Below are positions 6,284 to 8,004 of a stretch of 8,004 nt of DNA, piece by piece; the stretch's first letter is position 1, and each line of letters begins with the position of its first letter. The stretch lies in NCBI GenBank assembly GCA_001914705.1, contig MNDB01000042.1, positions 1,965 to 9,968 of the forward strand, read 5' to 3'. The notes beneath the pieces are model-generated. The model did no database searches. It saw nothing but the letters and a program-made list of their open reading frames with translations, and was not told where the DNA came from. This DNA is from Actinobacteria bacterium 13_2_20CM_68_14. Lineage in GTDB: Bacteria; Actinomycetota; Thermoleophilia; Gaiellales; Gaiellaceae. A program made the translations under genes and the position numbers.

Positions 6284-6661
6284 GTGATTGCCGTCGAAGT
6301 CTCGAATCGCAGCGGCGTCGAGGTGGACGCGGAAGGTGTGACCGCGCTCGCTCGCAGCGTGCTCGAGGCCGAGGGTGTGGAGGAGGGCGAGCTTGGCCTG
6401 CTCTTCGTCGGCCCGGCCGAGATCCGCTCGCTGAAGCAAGAGCATCTGGGCGTCGACGAGGCGACCGACGTCCTCTCTTTTCCGATCGACGGCCGGGAGA
6501 GCCTGCCCGGAGGAGTACCGCGCCAGTTCGGCGACGCCGTTCTCTGCCCGCAGGTGGTCGGCGAAGCCTGGCGGCAGCCGCTCGTGCACGGTCTCCTGCA
6601 CCTGCTCGGCTACGAGCACGGGCCGGAGATGGAGGCGAAGGAGCAGTCGTGGCGCGCCTGA
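6284..6661 (+). CDS. ybeY: Endoribonuclease YbeY (16S rRNA maturation factor), short form
   Basis: YbeY is a zinc-dependent endoribonuclease needed for 16S rRNA 3'-end maturation and ribosome quality control. From GTG 6284 the protein has 125 residues. Conserved parts are TDVLSFPID (61-69), GDAVLCP (83-89) and the zinc signature HGLLHLLGYEH with H102, H106 and H112. It is shorter than the roughly 150-155 residues usual for the family. About a dozen residues are missing between GDAVLCP and the histidine motif, and the region after the third histidine is also reduced, yet the core motifs are intact. An in-frame start at 6161 would add residues that read through phoH in another frame and do not resemble the family, so GTG 6284 is chosen. 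It follows phoH by 4 bases and overlaps the next gene by 13 bases. A ribosome binding site is weak (GGAG at 6269-6272, 11 bases away). Confidence 0.94.
   Translation: MIAVEVSNRSGVEVDAEGVTALARSVLEAEGVEEGELGLLFVGPAEIRSLKQEHLGVDEATDVLSFPIDGRESLPGGVPRQFGDAVLCPQVVGEAWRQPLVHGLLHLLGYEHGPEMEAKEQSWRA
6638..6643 (+). promoter_or_regulatory. Ribosome binding site for dgkA-PAP2 gene
   Basis: AAGGAG inside the end of ybeY, 5 bases before GTG 6649, supports that start and the 13-base overlap between the two genes. Confidence 0.65.
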
Positions 6662-7437
6662 TCAGCCCGCGGACGCGGCTACGAGGCAATGGAGACGGCG
6701 CCGAGGAGCAGGAGCGCTTGCGCAGGCCGCTTGGCCGGGCCCCGTCGGTCCTCGACAGCTTCAACTTCGCCACCGAGGGGATCATCCACGTGCTCCGCAC
6801 GCACCGGAACATGCGTGTGCACTTCGCTGTCGCGATCGTCGTGCTCGTCGCGGCGGTCTGGGTCGGCGTCTCGAAGCTCGAGTTGATCGCGCTGCTGCTG
6901 GCGATCGCATTCGTCTTCATCACCGAGATGATCAACTCGGCGCTCGAGCAGGCGATCGACGTGGCCACCACCTCGTTCGACCCGCTCGCGAAGCAGGCGA
7001 AGGATGTCGCCGCGGGCGCAGTCCTGATCGCGACCGTCAACGCGGTCGCAATCGGCTACCTCGTCTTCTCGGGCGAGGTCTCCGAGCGGAGCTCGCGTCT
7101 GCTCGACCGGCTCCGTGACGCGCCGGCCAATCTGACCCTGATCGCGCTCGTCCTGACGATCCTGGTCGTGATCGCGACGAAGGCCTACACCGGCCGCGGA
7201 ACGCCGCTTCGCGGCGGCCTGCCGTCTGGGCACGCGGCGCTCGCCTTTGCGGGCTGGATGGCCGCGACCTACGTCGTCGGCGCCGAGCACCGGTTCCTGA
7301 TCTCGTCGATCGCGCTCCTGATGGCGTTCCTCGTCGCACAGACGAGGATCGAGGCGGGCGTCCACTCGACGGTCGAGGTCGCCTACGGAGGGGTTCTCGG
7401 CGCGCTCGTCACCCTCGCCGTGTTCCAGCTCTTCTGA
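6649..7437 (+). CDS. Fused DgkA-type lipid kinase and PAP2-type lipid phosphatase
   Basis: A single uninterrupted 262-residue frame holds two membrane domains. Residues about 35-142 match prokaryotic diacylglycerol/undecaprenol kinase: a helix with FATEGIIHVLRTHRNMRVH, membrane segments at about 57-73, 79-95 and 120-140, the signature EMINSALEQAID (93-104; E93, N96, E100) and KQAKDVAAGAVL. Residues about 160-262 match PAP2 phosphatases: K178 and arginines for the first motif, PSGH at 192-195, and TRIEAGVHSTVE at 232-243 with R233 and H239, followed by a last hydrophobic segment. Glu243 stands where Asp is usual. Both domains act on membrane lipids, one adding and one removing a phosphate; undecaprenol or undecaprenyl phosphates or glycerolipids are plausible substrates, not shown by sequence. 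A charged tail (about 8-30) precedes the kinase; TTG 6718 is a less likely alternative start. The gene holds the dgkA position between ybeY and cdd. Confidence 0.9.
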   Translation: MARLISPRTRLRGNGDGAEEQERLRRPLGRAPSVLDSFNFATEGIIHVLRTHRNMRVHFAVAIVVLVAAVWVGVSKLELIALLLAIAFVFITEMINSALEQAIDVATTSFDPLAKQAKDVAAGAVLIATVNAVAIGYLVFSGEVSERSSRLLDRLRDAPANLTLIALVLTILVVIATKAYTGRGTPLRGGLPSGHAALAFAGWMAATYVVGAEHRFLISSIALLMAFLVAQTRIEAGVHSTVEVAYGGVLGALVTLAVFQLF

Positions 7438-7805
7438 TGAGCGACGACCTCCTCGCCCGCGCGACGGCGGTCGCGGCGCGGGCCTACGCGCCGTACTCGA
7501 ACTACCTCGTCGGAGCCGCCATGCGCGCGCGCGACGGGAGGATCTACGAGGGAGTGAACGTCGAGAACGCGGCCTACCCGCTCGGAATTTGCGCGGAGCG
7601 GACGGCGATCGCGTACGCGGTCGTCGACGGTTGCCGCCCCGGCGACCTGGTCGAGATCGCGATCACGGCGTCGCCCTGTGGGGGCTGCCGCCAGTGGCTG
7701 CACGAGTTTCGCCTCGAGCGGGTGACGTTTCCGAAGCCCGACGGCGAAGTCGTCTCGTATGCGCCCGACGAGCTGTTGCCGGAGTCGTGGGACCTGCCGG
7801 CGTGA
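7437..7805 (+). CDS. cdd: Cytidine deaminase
   Basis: This 122-residue protein is a small homotetrameric-type cytidine deaminase, which converts cytidine and deoxycytidine to uridine and deoxyuridine in pyrimidine salvage. The N-terminal YAPYSNYLVGAA (17-28) and the substrate segment GVNVENAAYPLGICAERTA (39-57) are typical. Zinc ligands are C52, C81 and C84, with the proton-shuttling E54 in the CAE motif and PCGGCRQ at 80-86. The C-terminus is complete, ending with a short loop including YAPDELLPESW. The ATG overlaps the stop of the preceding gene by one base (TGATG), so translation is probably coupled. No separate ribosome binding site is obvious. The dgkA-cdd-era order matches Bacillus. Confidence 0.96.
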   Translation: MSDDLLARATAVAARAYAPYSNYLVGAAMRARDGRIYEGVNVENAAYPLGICAERTAIAYAVVDGCRPGDLVEIAITASPCGGCRQWLHEFRLERVTFPKPDGEVVSYAPDELLPESWDLPA

Positions 7806-7843
7806 CGAATCGGCACGGTCCCGTCACATCCCGGCACGCTCGC

Positions 7844-7871
7844 GGCGCACATCCGTGCGCCTTCGACTTCT
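7844..7871 (+). terminator. Candidate terminator after cdd
   Basis: A perfect 7-bp stem (GGCGCAC at 7844-7850, GTGCGCC at 7855-7861) with a 4-base loop is followed by TTCGACTTCT, moderately rich in T. It lies 38 bases past the cdd stop and could end the upstream transcript, though the T run is interrupted. Confidence 0.45.
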
Positions 7872-7900
7872 ATCGTTCGCCCCGGGACGAGCGTTTGGAC

Positions 7901-7918
7901 CCCACCCCCGGGGGTGGG
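7901..7918. repeat. Perfect 18-bp palindrome between cdd and era
   Basis: CCCACCCCC followed directly by GGGGGTGGG forms a perfect palindrome with no spacer, 38 bases before the era ATG. An imperfect 20-base palindrome lies just upstream (7874-7893, centred on CCCGGG), preceded by TATCGT at 7871-7876, which could serve as a -10 box. The 18-bp element could be a regulator binding site or, as RNA, a 7-bp hairpin with a 4-base loop in the era leader. The rest of the 151-base spacer shows nothing else I can name. Confidence 0.4.
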
Positions 7919-7956
7919 CGCCTGAGACGCTACGGCCCGAGCCGACCAAGCCGCGG

Positions 7957-8004
7957 ATGAAGAGCGGCTTCGTCGCCGTTGCCGGACGCCCGAATGTCGG
8001 CAAG
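7957..8004 (+). CDS. era: GTPase Era, N-terminal start (partial)
   Basis: Only the first 16 codons are present: MKSGFVAVAGRPNVGK. The pattern FVAVAGRPNVGK is the start of the G domain, with the P-loop GRPNVGK(S/T) truncated by the window edge. Era binds the 3' end of 16S rRNA and helps assemble the 30S subunit. Other P-loop GTPases such as Der share the GRPNVGKS motif, but a very short N-terminus with 'SGFVA..GRPNVGK' and the position after ybeY-dgkA-cdd favour Era. No Shine-Dalgarno is visible before the ATG. The 151-base gap with hairpins suggests separate control from the upstream genes. Confidence 0.9.
   Translation, partial: MKSGFVAVAGRPNVGK

Noticed and set aside
5295..6287. 330-codon + strand frame overlapping phoH in another frame
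   Set aside because: The translation is an Arg/Gly/Ala-rich shadow, while the phoH frame carries Walker A and B motifs along its full length.
1..8004. Possible mobile element, CRISPR array, tRNA/rRNA gene or defence system
   Set aside because: No transposase, integrase, direct-repeat array, attachment site or structural RNA was seen; every gene is a conserved housekeeping family in conserved order with even base composition.

Overview
The window is one strand of a dense, high-GC housekeeping locus. It runs from the 3' end of a HemW-type gene through hrcA, dnaJ, prmA, mtaB, a HIT-family gene, a yqeY-type gene, phoH, ybeY, a dgkA-PAP2 fusion and cdd to the first codons of era. All genes are on the + strand. 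Strong G/C third-position bias, GTG/TTG starts and rare Shine-Dalgarno sequences point to a high-GC actinobacterium. The gene order (hrcA-dnaJ-prmA-mtaB ... yqeY ... phoH-ybeY-dgkA-cdd-era) resembles the Bacillus arrangement more than that of Streptomyces. A deep-branching class such as Thermoleophilia would fit, but this is an inference from sequence style and synteny, not a proven assignment.

Layout. Positions 1-207: C-terminal end of hemW. 221-2411: the heat-shock repressor HrcA and a class A DnaJ with all four zinc-binding repeats; no grpE or dnaK is next to them and no CIRCE operator is visible. 2408/2474-4368: PrmA (ribosomal protein L11 methylation) and MtaB (tRNA methylthiolation). 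4369-4464: a spacer with two tandem hairpins and a good ribosome binding site for a TTG start. 4465-5240: HIT hydrolase and GatB/YqeY-domain protein, overlapping by one base. 5320-6661: PhoH ATPase and the rRNA-maturation RNase YbeY. 6649-7805: a membrane protein joining a DgkA-type lipid kinase to a PAP2-type lipid phosphatase, then cytidine deaminase; these are chained by overlapping stop/start codons. 7806-7956: a 151-base spacer with a terminator-like hairpin and a perfect 18-bp palindrome. 7957 onward: start of the GTPase Era.

How the genes fit together. Most act in protein folding and ribosome or RNA quality: HrcA/DnaJ (chaperones), PrmA (ribosomal protein), MtaB (tRNA), YbeY and Era (16S rRNA maturation), with PhoH often beside YbeY. 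The DgkA-PAP2 protein probably handles isoprenoid or glycerolipid phosphates at the membrane, and Cdd salvages cytidine.

There is no mobile element, CRISPR array, rRNA or tRNA gene here, and I see no wholly new system. The points worth a second look are a recurring TANNNT motif just before start codons without a Shine-Dalgarno (possible leaderless transcripts), the kinase-phosphatase fusion with an altered kinase residue, an unusually short YbeY, a PrmA frame that seems to need a non-standard start, and the structured spacers before the HIT gene and era.
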